Below are positions 16,554-25,636 of a stretch of 63,026 bases of DNA, piece after piece (position 1 is the first letter of the stretch; each line of letters starts with the position of its first letter). The stretch lies in contig NZ_AUYB01000147.1 of assembly GCF_001625655.1 (NCBI RefSeq), positions 1 to 63,026 of the forward strand, read 5' to 3'. The notes under the pieces were generated by a model. That model worked only from the letters and a program-made list of their open reading frames with translations, made no database searches and was not told the DNA's origin. Origin of the DNA: Pseudoalteromonas luteoviolacea DSM 6061 (GTDB lineage Bacteria > Pseudomonadota > Gammaproteobacteria > Enterobacterales > Alteromonadaceae). The translations under genes and the position numbers were made by a program.

Positions 16554-18029
16554 ATGCACTTTCTAAACCCAATGCTGCAAAACCACCCTATGGAAAGCTC
16601 ATTTATTCAAACATGGTTAAATCGATTGGCGGATAAATATACCCCAGACCTGTTTACCCAACAGGCTCGATTAGACCCCATGCACAAGAGTGATATGCAT
16701 GTTGATATCTATGATGCACGCCACGGTAGTGTTATTTACACTGAGTTTGCTGACACAGTAAAAACAGCGGAAGCAATCGCTGTGAAGAATGGTCGCATAT
16801 TGAGTTTTGGTCATTTCCAACAGGTATATCAAACCGCAAAGCACACAGATTGCCTGGTCAGGATCCAGCAACTACAGCCAGCACAAAGCATGATACCTAG
16901 CTGCGTGCATGCTCACTGTTATCTTATTGAATCGGCACTTTGTCGTCATTACGCAGACTTAGGGTTATATGGGTTGAGTGGCGTGGCAACGCGTGCAAGT
17001 CAAGATTATGGTGACGATTATGTTGTTAATGCATTGGCATATCTTGATAGCAGTTTGGCTAAAGGAGATTGTTTGTTTTGTTTTGGGTTGGACCCATACC
17101 TTTTGAATTGGGGCAAACCTATAGAGCAGTTATACGTCTGTGCATTAGATGAGCTCGGGTTGAATAGGCCCCTGTGTATTATCAGTAGTGATTTTGCTTC
17201 TGCCTATGTGAATAGCAAACTGATAGAGCGAATACAGGAGAGTGCGCTGGGTAAATCTCCGTCAATCAAAAGCTTTATTGATGGAATCACTCAACATGGA
17301 TTTGTGACTGCTGAAGGCATGTCTATTTTGCCTTGGGCATTCAGCGATACAGAGCTTATTTGGCAATTGAGTGAATTAGATGCTTCGTTGGGAATAATTG
17401 TAGAGCAAGGAGCAAAGCAGGGGATATGCCATTTTGAAGCCGCGGTTCAAAGTCAGTTTGTGGCGCTATTGTTTGAGAGCTTAGCAAGCTTTAAAAATGA
17501 ATCTTGCACATTTTCAACTTACCCTACCTACCAGTGCCATATTGATGAGCTAGCACGATTAGATCACTGCGAAGTGCTGAAATCTGCGCAGCTAAATCGG
17601 CTAAGTGGCAAAACATCGGTAGGTCTAACTGTAGGGCGATTGGCAACAAGTGGGTTTAAATGGGTAAATGACTACCACTACGACGAATTACTTGTACCAG
17701 CCAGAAGTATATTGCAAAGCGGGTGTAACTTATGTTTGCAAAGTAACTTTCCTAGTGAGCCTTTATCGCCCTTGAGGTTAGCTGAAATCGCGAGTGAGCG
17801 CGATATTGAAGTTATGCCAGCACACTATTCTAGCGAGCAGCGTACCTTGGATCCCTCTGAGAGAGTGACGCTTGTGCAAGCGCTCAATGCCGTGACCCAT
17901 GGCGCTGCACGACATATTGAATTAACAGGTTTTAACGAGATTGATAGCAGGGCTAATTTTTCGATCATCAACTGCGATCCGCTGTGTAGTAGTACTCGCT
18001 TAATAGATGCAAAACTACAAAGAATCTAA
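16554..18029 (+). CDS. Divergent amidohydrolase-superfamily protein
   Basis: This 491-residue protein looks like a distant relative of the YtcJ-type amidohydrolases. The start of the fold shows as AEAIAVKNGRILSFG, the metal HxH site as CVHAHCYLI, and the end as DPSERVTLVQALNAVTHGAA followed by a typical composite beta end. In the usual family the first motif reads PGFIDAHxH; here the glycine-rich lead is replaced (IPSCVHAHC). Later metal ligands are hard to find, so activity is doubtful. It has no signal peptide. GGGAG stands 9 bases before the ATG. It may be a degenerate hydrolase or one with a changed substrate. It is not in an operon. Confidence 0.7.
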   Translation: MHFLNPMLQNHPMESSFIQTWLNRLADKYTPDLFTQQARLDPMHKSDMHVDIYDARHGSVIYTEFADTVKTAEAIAVKNGRILSFGHFQQVYQTAKHTDCLVRIQQLQPAQSMIPSCVHAHCYLIESALCRHYADLGLYGLSGVATRASQDYGDDYVVNALAYLDSSLAKGDCLFCFGLDPYLLNWGKPIEQLYVCALDELGLNRPLCIISSDFASAYVNSKLIERIQESALGKSPSIKSFIDGITQHGFVTAEGMSILPWAFSDTELIWQLSELDASLGIIVEQGAKQGICHFEAAVQSQFVALLFESLASFKNESCTFSTYPTYQCHIDELARLDHCEVLKSAQLNRLSGKTSVGLTVGRLATSGFKWVNDYHYDELLVPARSILQSGCNLCLQSNFPSEPLSPLRLAEIASERDIEVMPAHYSSEQRTLDPSERVTLVQALNAVTHGAARHIELTGFNEIDSRANFSIINCDPLCSSTRLIDAKLQRI

Positions 18030-18198
18030 CCATCGCTTTGCATTGCCACACCATATTTGTTCGATACACATTTAGAAACCATTTATCTAATTAAACAGGC
18101 TGACAGGTACAGGTTATCCTGCTTAACTTAAGCGTGTAATGGAGTGTAATAATTTCGCGTGGCAAAATAGTCGTAGATTATTGGAGCAGGGTAAGATC

Positions 18199-18504
18199 AT
18201 GATTTCTACTATTTTTAAGTCTTTATTTTTTAAAACTCTTAAAAGTGAGGCTGGTAAACGAGTTGCAAAAGCAGTGGTCGATAAGTGTGTCGATCAAGGG
18301 ATGGACTATGTGAAGCAAAATCACCAGCGTGGGGCGAAACCTGATCAAGTAGAAACCTTGGGTCTTGTTGAAGGGCTAAATAACCTTACGAAGAGAAATT
18401 TACCAGACGGTGACTATCCACTGCGGCTGGAAAAGCAAACTCTATTAGTCACAATGCGCAATCAAGGCGTAGTTCATATTCAATATTTGAATAAAGCAAT
18501 GTAA
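18199..18504 (+). CDS. Small hypothetical protein
   Basis: I do not recognise this protein of 101 residues. It has an N-terminal hydrophobic/basic stretch (MISTIFKSLFFKTLKSEAGKR), then a short helix and a C-terminal beta pair ending in GVVHIQYLNKAM. The frame is open back to 18139, but the ATG at 18199 has AGGG 8 bases upstream and gives a more natural N-terminus. It lies between the amidohydrolase-like gene and the collagenase with spacers on both sides, so it is probably its own unit. Confidence 0.6.
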   Translation: MISTIFKSLFFKTLKSEAGKRVAKAVVDKCVDQGMDYVKQNHQRGAKPDQVETLGLVEGLNNLTKRNLPDGDYPLRLEKQTLLVTMRNQGVVHIQYLNKAM

Positions 18505-18829
18505 AAACTAATAGTAACTGTTATAAAAAATTCAAGGGAAGCTGAAACATTAGCATCATATTACATTCCTTAAATAGTATAAAATCACCTCACTTTTACT
18601 TTCTAACCTTTTGTTAAATATAAGTTTGTACTCTATTTTTTCAGATGAATATTGAGTGCTTTCAATCGTCATAGAATAAATTAGTTAACAAAAAACAATT
18701 AAAGCGTTTAATTATTGCTCTGTTTATTACGTAAAGTTATATAAAATATATTGTATGCAATATTGCTGTTGTGTTAAAAATATGTTCCCGGTTAGCGGGT
18801 TTGGATACACATTTTAAAAGGTTAAAAAT
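18505..18829. other. AT-rich region upstream of the collagenase
   Basis: No gene was found in these 325 bases. They are very AT-rich and should hold the collagenase promoter. AAAAGG about 7 bases before the ATG is its ribosome site. Confidence 0.55.
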
Positions 18830-21616
18830 ATGAAACTTAAAGCAATTGTACTGTCTTTGCCGGTATTAGCATTCAGTTTACATGCCCATGAGCATCAAGC
18901 TGAGCGCGCTTTTAAACCATTGACAACATCATCGCCAGTTCACTTTTCACATGGTGATGAACACAGCACAAAACACGACGAAAAAGCACCATTCGCTGAA
19001 AGTGAATCTCCGATTATTACAGCGAATATGATGACTGCAAATCAAATGCTGTCTGCGTCCAATGAGGTCGCGGCAGATTGCGATCTAAATCAATTGGCGC
19101 AAGCCAGTGCAAGCAATATTGCCAGCTTGGTTGTTAATCAAGGTACAACCTGTGTGAATCAGCTATTTAGCGCGCCTAGTGCAACGCAAACTGCCGTTTT
19201 CACTACTGCTAAAATGCGCGCAGCAGCTGAGTACGCAAGATCACTGACAACAAATTACGATGGCAATGGCAGTGCGGCCTTGGAATCTCTATTCCTTTTC
19301 ATTCGCGCAGGTTATTATGTAGAATTTTATAATGACTCGGTCACATTTGGCGCAGATCTAAAACCTATCGTTAAAGGCGCAATCGACGGGTTTGTGAATA
19401 ACTCTCACTTTTACGACAACAGTGATACACATGGACGCGTGTTAAAAGAAGTCATTACAACGATGGACTCATCTGAGATGCAAGATGTATATCTGCCTGT
19501 GGTTAAGTCTTGGTTGCAGCGTTGGAACCAAAATTATGCTGACAAATGGAATATGCGTAGTGCTGTCAACGGGGTATTTACCATTTTATACCGAGGTCAG
19601 TGGAACGATAATTTTGTCACTTTGGTACAGTCTGATACGACGCTTGTGAGCTTGCTTGATAACTTTAGCAAACAAAGTTGGATGATTGGTTCTGATGCCG
19701 AATATATGATCATTAACTCAGCAAGTGAACTAGCGCGATTAAAGAATTATAAAAATGCGGCGATTCAACCCGCTGTAGATACTGCATTAAAAGCGCTATT
19801 TAGCCGTTACGAAAGTTTTGGTTATGGAGATGGGATTTGGTTAGCAGCAGCGGATGTTGCTACTTATTACGCAGATTGTAATGACTTTGGAATCTGTAAT
19901 TTTGAACAAGAGCTCACCGATAAGGCGCTGTCTCAAACTCACCAGTGTAGCTCTACAATACGTATTCGTTCTCAAAATATGACTAATGCGCAGCACCTTT
20001 CGGCGTGTCAAACAATGGCGTTAGAAGAAACGCGCTTCCATAATATGTTAGAAACTAACAATACGCCTGTCGCCGATGACAATAACACCATGCTGCAGGT
20101 TAATATTTTTGATAGTAGTAGTGACTACGGCAAATATGCTAAAGCAATCTTTAAAATTGATACCAATAATGGCGGTATGTACCTTGAAGGCGATCCGAGT
20201 AAAGTAGGCAACCAAGCTAACTTTATCGCTTATGAAGCGACATATGCCAAGCTGGATCATTTTGTTTGGAATTTAGAGCATGAATACGTGCACTATCTAG
20301 ATGGTAGATTTGATTTGTACGGGGACTTTAATGCGCCTACCGAAGCCATTGTTTGGTGGAGTGAAGGGGTCGCAGAATATGTGGCTAACTTAAATGACAA
20401 TCAAGCTGCGATTGATACCATTAAAGATGGAAGCACATATCAGTTGGGCGAAATCTTCGAAACGACCTACGCTGGATTTGATCAAGACCGAATTTATCGC
20501 TGGGGTTACCTCGCAGTCAGGTTTATGTTTGAACGTCATTTTGAAGAGCTGAAAGTTATGTTGTCGCAAACCAGACAAGGTAACTGGAGTGGTTATAAAA
20601 CCACAATTAATGGTTGGTCTCAGCGTTACGCTCAAGAGTTTACCCAGTGGACTCAAGAGCTGGCAGGTGGTGGTGACAACAAAGCGCCAATCGCTGCAAT
20701 TAATGGCCCATACTCAGGTTCGGTCGATAGCGATATTTTATTCAGCAGTCAAGGTAGCTCAGATCCAGAGGGACAAGCATTGACTTACTTGTGGCAATTT
20801 GGCGATGGTAACCAAAGTACACAGGCGAACCCGAGACACCGTTACAATACAAAAGGTGAGTATAGCGTTTCATTGACAGTGAGCGATCCACAAGGCGCGA
20901 GAGCAACCGCATCAACGACGGTAACGGTCTCTCAATCTGGCGATGGTGTGACAGAGCTGCAAAAAGGCCAGTCATTAATCGTTGCTGCTCAACAAGACGA
21001 TATGACACACTTTAAGATTGAAGTGCCAGTAGGCGCGACTAACCTAAACATAGCAACTTCAGGTGGCAGTGGAGATGTTGACCTCTATGTGAGACATGGT
21101 CAGCAACCCACACTAGATACTTATGATTGTAGACCTTATGTGGGCGGCAATGCTGAGCGCTGTACTATCGCGACGCCAACGGCTGGTACCTACTATATTA
21201 TGTTGCGCGGATATAACGCTTACGAGAATGTTTCGCTTGTGGCTGACTTTGATGCACCACCTACAACTTTACCTGATTTGTGTAAAACGCAAGGGGGTGT
21301 GTCGAGTGGTCGTTTGGTGGCTGGGACAGCCGTTTGTTTGGCGAGCCAAGAGCCAATGTGGTTCAGTTTAGAAAATGTTCAAGACCAGGGTAATATCAGT
21401 ATCCAAACAGCGCATGGTAGCGGTGACCTAACGCTTGAGTATAGCAATCAAGGTTGGCCAACCGACTCTAACGTAGAAGCTCGTTCTGCTCGAAACGGTA
21501 ATAGTGAATGCGTTAATTTATCTGGTCAAAGTCAATACTGGGGTTACTTAAAAGTCTCAGGAGCTCCGCAAGGAGCAACGATACTTGTAAAGTACAATGA
21601 CGGAAGTTGCCAGTAA
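18830..21616 (+). CDS. Secreted microbial collagenase (peptidase M9) with PKD and PPC domains
   Basis: This 928-residue protein has a signal peptide (LKAIVLSLPVLAFSLHA) and a histidine-rich propeptide-like stretch. An M9 N-terminal activator domain covers about 80-370. The zinc site is HEYVH at 484-488, with a third ligand Glu512 in WWSEGVAEY. A PKD domain (from PIAAINGPYSG, with WQFGDG) follows at about 618-700. A PPC domain comes next at about 709-800, with DVDLYVRHG and DCRPY. A last, diverged domain closes the chain and ends in a paired cysteine region. Vibrio-type collagenases share this plan. It should degrade collagen or gelatin outside the cell and could help use animal tissue. Confidence 0.93.
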   Translation: MKLKAIVLSLPVLAFSLHAHEHQAERAFKPLTTSSPVHFSHGDEHSTKHDEKAPFAESESPIITANMMTANQMLSASNEVAADCDLNQLAQASASNIASLVVNQGTTCVNQLFSAPSATQTAVFTTAKMRAAAEYARSLTTNYDGNGSAALESLFLFIRAGYYVEFYNDSVTFGADLKPIVKGAIDGFVNNSHFYDNSDTHGRVLKEVITTMDSSEMQDVYLPVVKSWLQRWNQNYADKWNMRSAVNGVFTILYRGQWNDNFVTLVQSDTTLVSLLDNFSKQSWMIGSDAEYMIINSASELARLKNYKNAAIQPAVDTALKALFSRYESFGYGDGIWLAAADVATYYADCNDFGICNFEQELTDKALSQTHQCSSTIRIRSQNMTNAQHLSACQTMALEETRFHNMLETNNTPVADDNNTMLQVNIFDSSSDYGKYAKAIFKIDTNNGGMYLEGDPSKVGNQANFIAYEATYAKLDHFVWNLEHEYVHYLDGRFDLYGDFNAPTEAIVWWSEGVAEYVANLNDNQAAIDTIKDGSTYQLGEIFETTYAGFDQDRIYRWGYLAVRFMFERHFEELKVMLSQTRQGNWSGYKTTINGWSQRYAQEFTQWTQELAGGGDNKAPIAAINGPYSGSVDSDILFSSQGSSDPEGQALTYLWQFGDGNQSTQANPRHRYNTKGEYSVSLTVSDPQGARATASTTVTVSQSGDGVTELQKGQSLIVAAQQDDMTHFKIEVPVGATNLNIATSGGSGDVDLYVRHGQQPTLDTYDCRPYVGGNAERCTIATPTAGTYYIMLRGYNAYENVSLVADFDAPPTTLPDLCKTQGGVSSGRLVAGTAVCLASQEPMWFSLENVQDQGNISIQTAHGSGDLTLEYSNQGWPTDSNVEARSARNGNSECVNLSGQSQYWGYLKVSGAPQGATILVKYNDGSCQ

Positions 21617-21698
21617 CCTAATGTCATAAAACTTGATGACTGAATGGGTAAGATATAGATTTAATATATTGCCATTCAGTCACTTTTTAGGAGTTACG

Positions 21699-22451
21699 TT
21701 GCAGCAGCTAATTATCATTGGCATATTTATGTTGGCGCCATGGTACGCGTGGGGCGAGCAAATAGAGCGGGTCAAACTGTATACGTATCACGATAAGCCA
21801 CCTTATATCATGGAGTTAAAAGATAGTTCAGGGCTTTACTTTGATATTGTTCGGCTGCTTAATGAATTTCATGACGATGTACAGTATCAGCTCGTGTTCA
21901 GGTCAAAAACACGTATTCGGGAAGAGTTAGAAAAAGGCCAGCTCGAGGGGGCCGTGTTGGGTGTTAATCCCGTGTGGTTTGGTGACAACGACCAGATAAA
22001 ATATCTGTGGAGTGATCCGCTTTTCTACGATACGGATGAATTTGTTTCGAGTGTTAAGCGTCCATTTGACTATTTAAACCCTACATCGCTGCATGGTAAA
22101 CGCTATGGTGGCGTTCAAGGCTATTTTTACCCAAAGTTGCATGATGCAGAAAAACTCGAAAAGTTAGAGCGTATCGACGCGAGTAATGAAAAGGCACTAT
22201 TAGAGCTTGTGCTAAAACAACAAATTGACTTTGCTGTAGTGAGTCGACCAACTTTTTTTTACTATGCAAGAAAGCACGGTTGGTGGACCAGTCTCTACTT
22301 GTCTCATCAAGCCCACCAAAAATATTATCGCGCAATCCTTGTTCCCAAAAAGCATAAAGACAAGTTGGGTAATTTAATGAAAACCACGAACTCAATTGGC
22401 TTTAAAAAACATATGAAACAATTGGTGAGTTCGTATCATATTTCAGAGTGA
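21699..22451 (+). CDS. Periplasmic amino-acid-type substrate-binding protein
   Basis: This is a bacterial solute-binding protein of family 3 type, about 250 residues. The chosen TTG start at 21699 has a perfect AGGAG 5 bases upstream and gives a clean signal peptide (LIIIGIFMLAPWYAWG, cleavage before EQIE). A longer frame from 21636 would put that peptide 21 residues inside. The mature part begins VKLYTYHDKPPYIM and continues GLYFDIVRLLNE, typical of the first lobe. No ABC permease or ATPase is nearby, so it may feed a distant transporter or act as a sensor. The ligand is unknown. It follows the collagenase by about 80 bases, but co-regulation is not shown. Confidence 0.78.
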   Translation: MQQLIIIGIFMLAPWYAWGEQIERVKLYTYHDKPPYIMELKDSSGLYFDIVRLLNEFHDDVQYQLVFRSKTRIREELEKGQLEGAVLGVNPVWFGDNDQIKYLWSDPLFYDTDEFVSSVKRPFDYLNPTSLHGKRYGGVQGYFYPKLHDAEKLEKLERIDASNEKALLELVLKQQIDFAVVSRPTFFYYARKHGWWTSLYLSHQAHQKYYRAILVPKKHKDKLGNLMKTTNSIGFKKHMKQLVSSYHISE

Positions 22452-22475
22452 CGAGTGAAGATATACTCCACTCGT
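22451..22475. terminator. Weak hairpin between convergent genes
   Basis: ACGAGTG and CACTCGT form a 7-base stem between the binding-protein gene and gloA. A short TTT follows on the plus strand, so it may end the upstream transcript. Confidence 0.35.
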
Positions 22476-22493
22476 TTAAGTCAGGTGTTCAGC

Positions 22494-22934
22494 TTACCAA
22501 CTACCTGTATTTGGCATAGAGGCCCATGGTTCTTGAGGTAGCCTTGCTTGATCTTTTTGTAGTAGTTCAATTGAAATACCATCAGGTGATTTAACAAATG
22601 CCATGTGGCCGCATCGAGGAGGCCTGTTTATGGTCACTCCCGCTTGCTGTAGCTTATCGCATAATGCATAAATATCGTCTACTGCAAACGCTAAATGGCC
22701 AAAGTTTCTACCACCAGTGTACTCTTCAGGATCCCAGTTATAAGTCAGTTCAATGGTAGGAGAGAAGGTTTCCTGCGCCTGTTCAAGTTGGCCTGGTGCT
22801 GCTAAAAATACCAAAGTAAATCGGCCTTTTTCACTTTCTTTGCGTTTTACTTCAACTAGCCCAAGTAGGTCACAATAAAATTTAAGTGATGCGTCTAAGT
22901 CTTTGACACGCACCATAGTATGTAAAAAATTCAT
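22494..22934 (-). CDS. gloA: Lactoylglutathione lyase (glyoxalase I)
   Basis: This 146-residue VOC-fold enzyme converts the methylglyoxal-glutathione hemithioacetal to lactoylglutathione. The four metal ligands of the family are all placed: the histidine in FLHTMVRV, the glutamate in IELTYNW, the histidine in GHLAFAVDD and the glutamate in ISIELLQK. The stretch IELTYNWDPEEY closely follows the E. coli form. It is cytoplasmic, with no signal peptide, and slightly longer at the C-terminus than E. coli GloA. It detoxifies a by-product of sugar metabolism. It stands alone on the minus strand after the binding-protein gene. Confidence 0.92.
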   Translation of the reverse strand: MNFLHTMVRVKDLDASLKFYCDLLGLVEVKRKESEKGRFTLVFLAAPGQLEQAQETFSPTIELTYNWDPEEYTGGRNFGHLAFAVDDIYALCDKLQQAGVTINRPPRCGHMAFVKSPDGISIELLQKDQARLPQEPWASMPNTGSW

Positions 22935-23003
22935 AATTTGCCCCTTATGATAGTGCCTAATAGATATGGGCTAACTATTACATCACAAGGGGCGGGCCGA
23001 GAA

Positions 23004-24953
23004 TTAGTATTCAGCGACCAGTTTTAAACCACTGTATGTTTCGTATGCTCTGACACCTAAATGCCACGTTCCCGCGCTTGGGTTGGTGATAGTACAGGTT
23101 TCAGAATTACCGTTTTCATAGGGGCGACATTCGTAGCTTGATGTTGTTGGTTGGCTGCCAAAGCGAACATACAAATCGGCATCACCTGTGCCACCACTAA
23201 TGGTTACGGTTAACTTGGCTGTGCCTGCAGGAACATCGAATGTTTTGTGGTTCCAGTTAGATTTACTGGCGCTAAGTCCAGTCCATTCTTGTCTGTTGCC
23301 TGGGTTTGATGTTGCGCTGTATGAGCCTACTAGAGATACGCCACTGTATGCTGCATAGCCGTTTAGCATGACATAATAAGTGCCAGTTTGAATGGAGGAA
23401 ATCGTACATGATTCATTATTACCATCCTTATAAGGGCGACAGTCGTAGTTAGATGTGCTTGGCTCAGCACCAAATTTCACATACATATCTACATCGCCCG
23501 TTCCACCACTTGTTGAGAATGTTAAACGTGTAGTATTGGCTGGTACGTCCATGGTGTATACAGACTTCGCGCCTTTAGCACCACTGATCCCATTAACTGG
23601 AACGTCATTTTCGAGTACATTTGGCTCTGGACCAATTGGTGTCTCGATAACTGAAAGGCCTGATGTGTTTCGTACTAATGGAAGAATTTCTCCCAGTCCA
23701 CTTGCATACCACCAGCTTACGTTACCAGGTAAGGCAAGCGGATCGGCAGCGCGCTGTTCGCGAGTAAGTGTATTTGCGCCAGAAGTAAACTGTGCGGTTC
23801 TGACTTCTAGCTTATTGGGTGTGACCGAAAGAACTTTAAACTGCTGAATACTGGCCAGATCAATAGTCCAAGACTTAGGATCATTGGCAGACCGAGCTGG
23901 CGCGCCCCAGCTACCTTCACCAACGTACACGGTACCGCCAGAGGTGGTTTTTACAAAGTTATTACCTGAAGGTTTAAGCGCTTCTGTGATTTTGTTGATG
24001 TGCGTATCCGACTCAACCACAAGGTTCATAGCGTTGTTATAAAAGTCGTTAGCCCACCAAGTGTGTAATATTGTGTTGTCAGATTTGCCAGAGTAATGGG
24101 GGTACATCGGCTTATGATACTGAGCAACTCGCCATTTCGCGCTGTTACCTTGGCTCTGCAAATCTTGCTTTAGCCAGTTATTCATGGCGGTTGCATAGCT
24201 TGACCAACCACTATTTTTGTACTGGCTGTTTAGGGTGTAAACACGTAATAAGTTGGCGACGTTAAAAGCGCCATAGGTATCAGCATTGGTACACTGGCCA
24301 TCATTGTTGTAGTCGACTCCAAACACTTGGCACAGTGTTTTATAATTGTCATCTTCATGATTGCCGTGGGTTGCGATGAAAGGGTATACGCGTTTATAGC
24401 TTTGACCACCAATAACGTCTGATGAGAACGTCAGCTGCCAATCTTTTAAATATTCCTTCATTTCTGAGGCTGAGTTTGCATTGGTGTAGTCACCGCCATG
24501 CATGATAAACAAAGGTCTGATCTTCGCAACCATTTGGTTACCCGAGCGACGTGTTGTCCAGCCTGTTCGCGTATCGCCTCCAGCAATGGCAACAAACCCG
24601 GTTGATGTGGTTGCTGGGGCCGTTTTGAACCATAAGTGTTGACCACAGCCACCACTGTCACAAACACGATAGTAAATTGCTGAATCTGCGGGCAGACCAG
24701 TAAGCTTTACAAATTGACTGCTCAAGCTACCAGCAAAAGTATGACTTGCTGTGACGGACTTAGTCGTCCAACTTGATTCATTGGTACTAGTACCATACTT
24801 GATCACATGGTTTGAACCGCTTGTTGGCGTGAAGCCAATGGTAGCTTGGCTACTTGGGTTTCCATCCCAAATAATACGATGATAGTCACTTGCGCCATAG
24901 CATGTATTGGCCAAAAGTAACGAACTAGCGATACCAATGTGGAGCGCTCTCAT
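23004..24953 (-). CDS. Secreted metallophosphoesterase (purple acid phosphatase-like) with two PPC domains
   Basis: This 649-residue protein has a signal peptide (IGIASSLLLANTCYGA). Residues of about 25-110 form the Fn3-like N-terminal domain of purple acid phosphatases. The calcineurin-type core shows AGGDTRTG, MHGGDYTN, THGNHEDD and ESDTHINK as metal-binding motifs. Two C-terminal PPC domains follow, with DVDMYVKFG/DCRPY and DADLYVRFG/ECRPY. PPC domains are usually removed during or after secretion. It starts 14 bases after the DUF1566 gene, with AGGAA before the ATG, so it is the third gene of an operon with the cytochrome gene. It may release phosphate from organic esters. Confidence 0.87.
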   Translation of the reverse strand: MRALHIGIASSLLLANTCYGASDYHRIIWDGNPSSQATIGFTPTSGSNHVIKYGTSTNESSWTTKSVTASHTFAGSLSSQFVKLTGLPADSAIYYRVCDSGGCGQHLWFKTAPATTSTGFVAIAGGDTRTGWTTRRSGNQMVAKIRPLFIMHGGDYTNANSASEMKEYLKDWQLTFSSDVIGGQSYKRVYPFIATHGNHEDDNYKTLCQVFGVDYNNDGQCTNADTYGAFNVANLLRVYTLNSQYKNSGWSSYATAMNNWLKQDLQSQGNSAKWRVAQYHKPMYPHYSGKSDNTILHTWWANDFYNNAMNLVVESDTHINKITEALKPSGNNFVKTTSGGTVYVGEGSWGAPARSANDPKSWTIDLASIQQFKVLSVTPNKLEVRTAQFTSGANTLTREQRAADPLALPGNVSWWYASGLGEILPLVRNTSGLSVIETPIGPEPNVLENDVPVNGISGAKGAKSVYTMDVPANTTRLTFSTSGGTGDVDMYVKFGAEPSTSNYDCRPYKDGNNESCTISSIQTGTYYVMLNGYAAYSGVSLVGSYSATSNPGNRQEWTGLSASKSNWNHKTFDVPAGTAKLTVTISGGTGDADLYVRFGSQPTTSSYECRPYENGNSETCTITNPSAGTWHLGVRAYETYSGLKLVAEY

Positions 24954-24967
24954 AGTTGTTATTCCTG

Positions 24968-25636
24968 TTAATGTTGTTTAATTGTTGCGCGACGACTTAG
25001 CTGCGGGTGTTTATTTGTTGTTGGTATATCTGCCACCAACATAACAAATGCGGCATTTCGGTAAGGTAGGATGTAACGCTTGCCAAAATGAAAATTAACG
25101 GCGGTGGCACCCATTCCATGGCTGCGGTATTGTGATGGCAGCTTAATGCCATGTTCTGAGCTCCAATAGTCTCCCCGTTTTATGTGTATAAAGTAATCGT
25201 TGGCGATAAAGGGCTGCGACGGCGAGTTGGGTGCTTGTACTAAACTATTGAGCTCAGTTGCACTAGGTAAGCGCCAATTACTCAGGCCGCAAAGGCCCTG
25301 TTTATTGGTGCGGCGGATGAGGTCTTGAGTATCACAGCGGTTGGGCTCAAAATAACAGTCCCCAAAATTGCTTTTGCCATGCTGACCATCAAACCATGAA
25401 TAGGTCCAGTATCCATCATGGATACTTTCGTTGTCAGTTTTTACTTCCCACAGTACTTCGTTTTGGTTGTCCAACACACAGGCCCAAGGGCCTTGCCAAG
25501 GTAAAAGTACTTCCCCTGATTGGGCAATTTTTGTGTAGCGCTGGTGATGTTTGATTTGTGGTTTGTCTCTCGGTATTAAGCAGATAGCAATCAGTAGCAC
25601 CAATATAATCACTGACCAAGTAAGGCGTTTAATCAT
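24968..25636 (-). CDS. DUF1566 domain-containing protein
   Basis: This 222-residue protein has an N-terminal membrane anchor or signal (LTWSVIILVLLIAICLI). The rest is a DUF1566 (Lcl C-terminal) domain. It shows WTYSWFDGQ, a cysteine-rich FGDCYFEPNRCDT region, GLSNWRLPSATELNSLV and DYWSSEH, with a late VNFHFGKR. Such domains occur in surface or periplasmic proteins of unknown use. Its ATG overlaps the upstream cytochrome gene stop by 4 bases (ATGA), so the two are translationally coupled. Redox or haem-linked work is possible from context only. Confidence 0.85.
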   Translation of the reverse strand: MIKRLTWSVIILVLLIAICLIPRDKPQIKHHQRYTKIAQSGEVLLPWQGPWACVLDNQNEVLWEVKTDNESIHDGYWTYSWFDGQHGKSNFGDCYFEPNRCDTQDLIRRTNKQGLCGLSNWRLPSATELNSLVQAPNSPSQPFIANDYFIHIKRGDYWSSEHGIKLPSQYRSHGMGATAVNFHFGKRYILPYRNAAFVMLVADIPTTNKHPQLSRRATIKQH

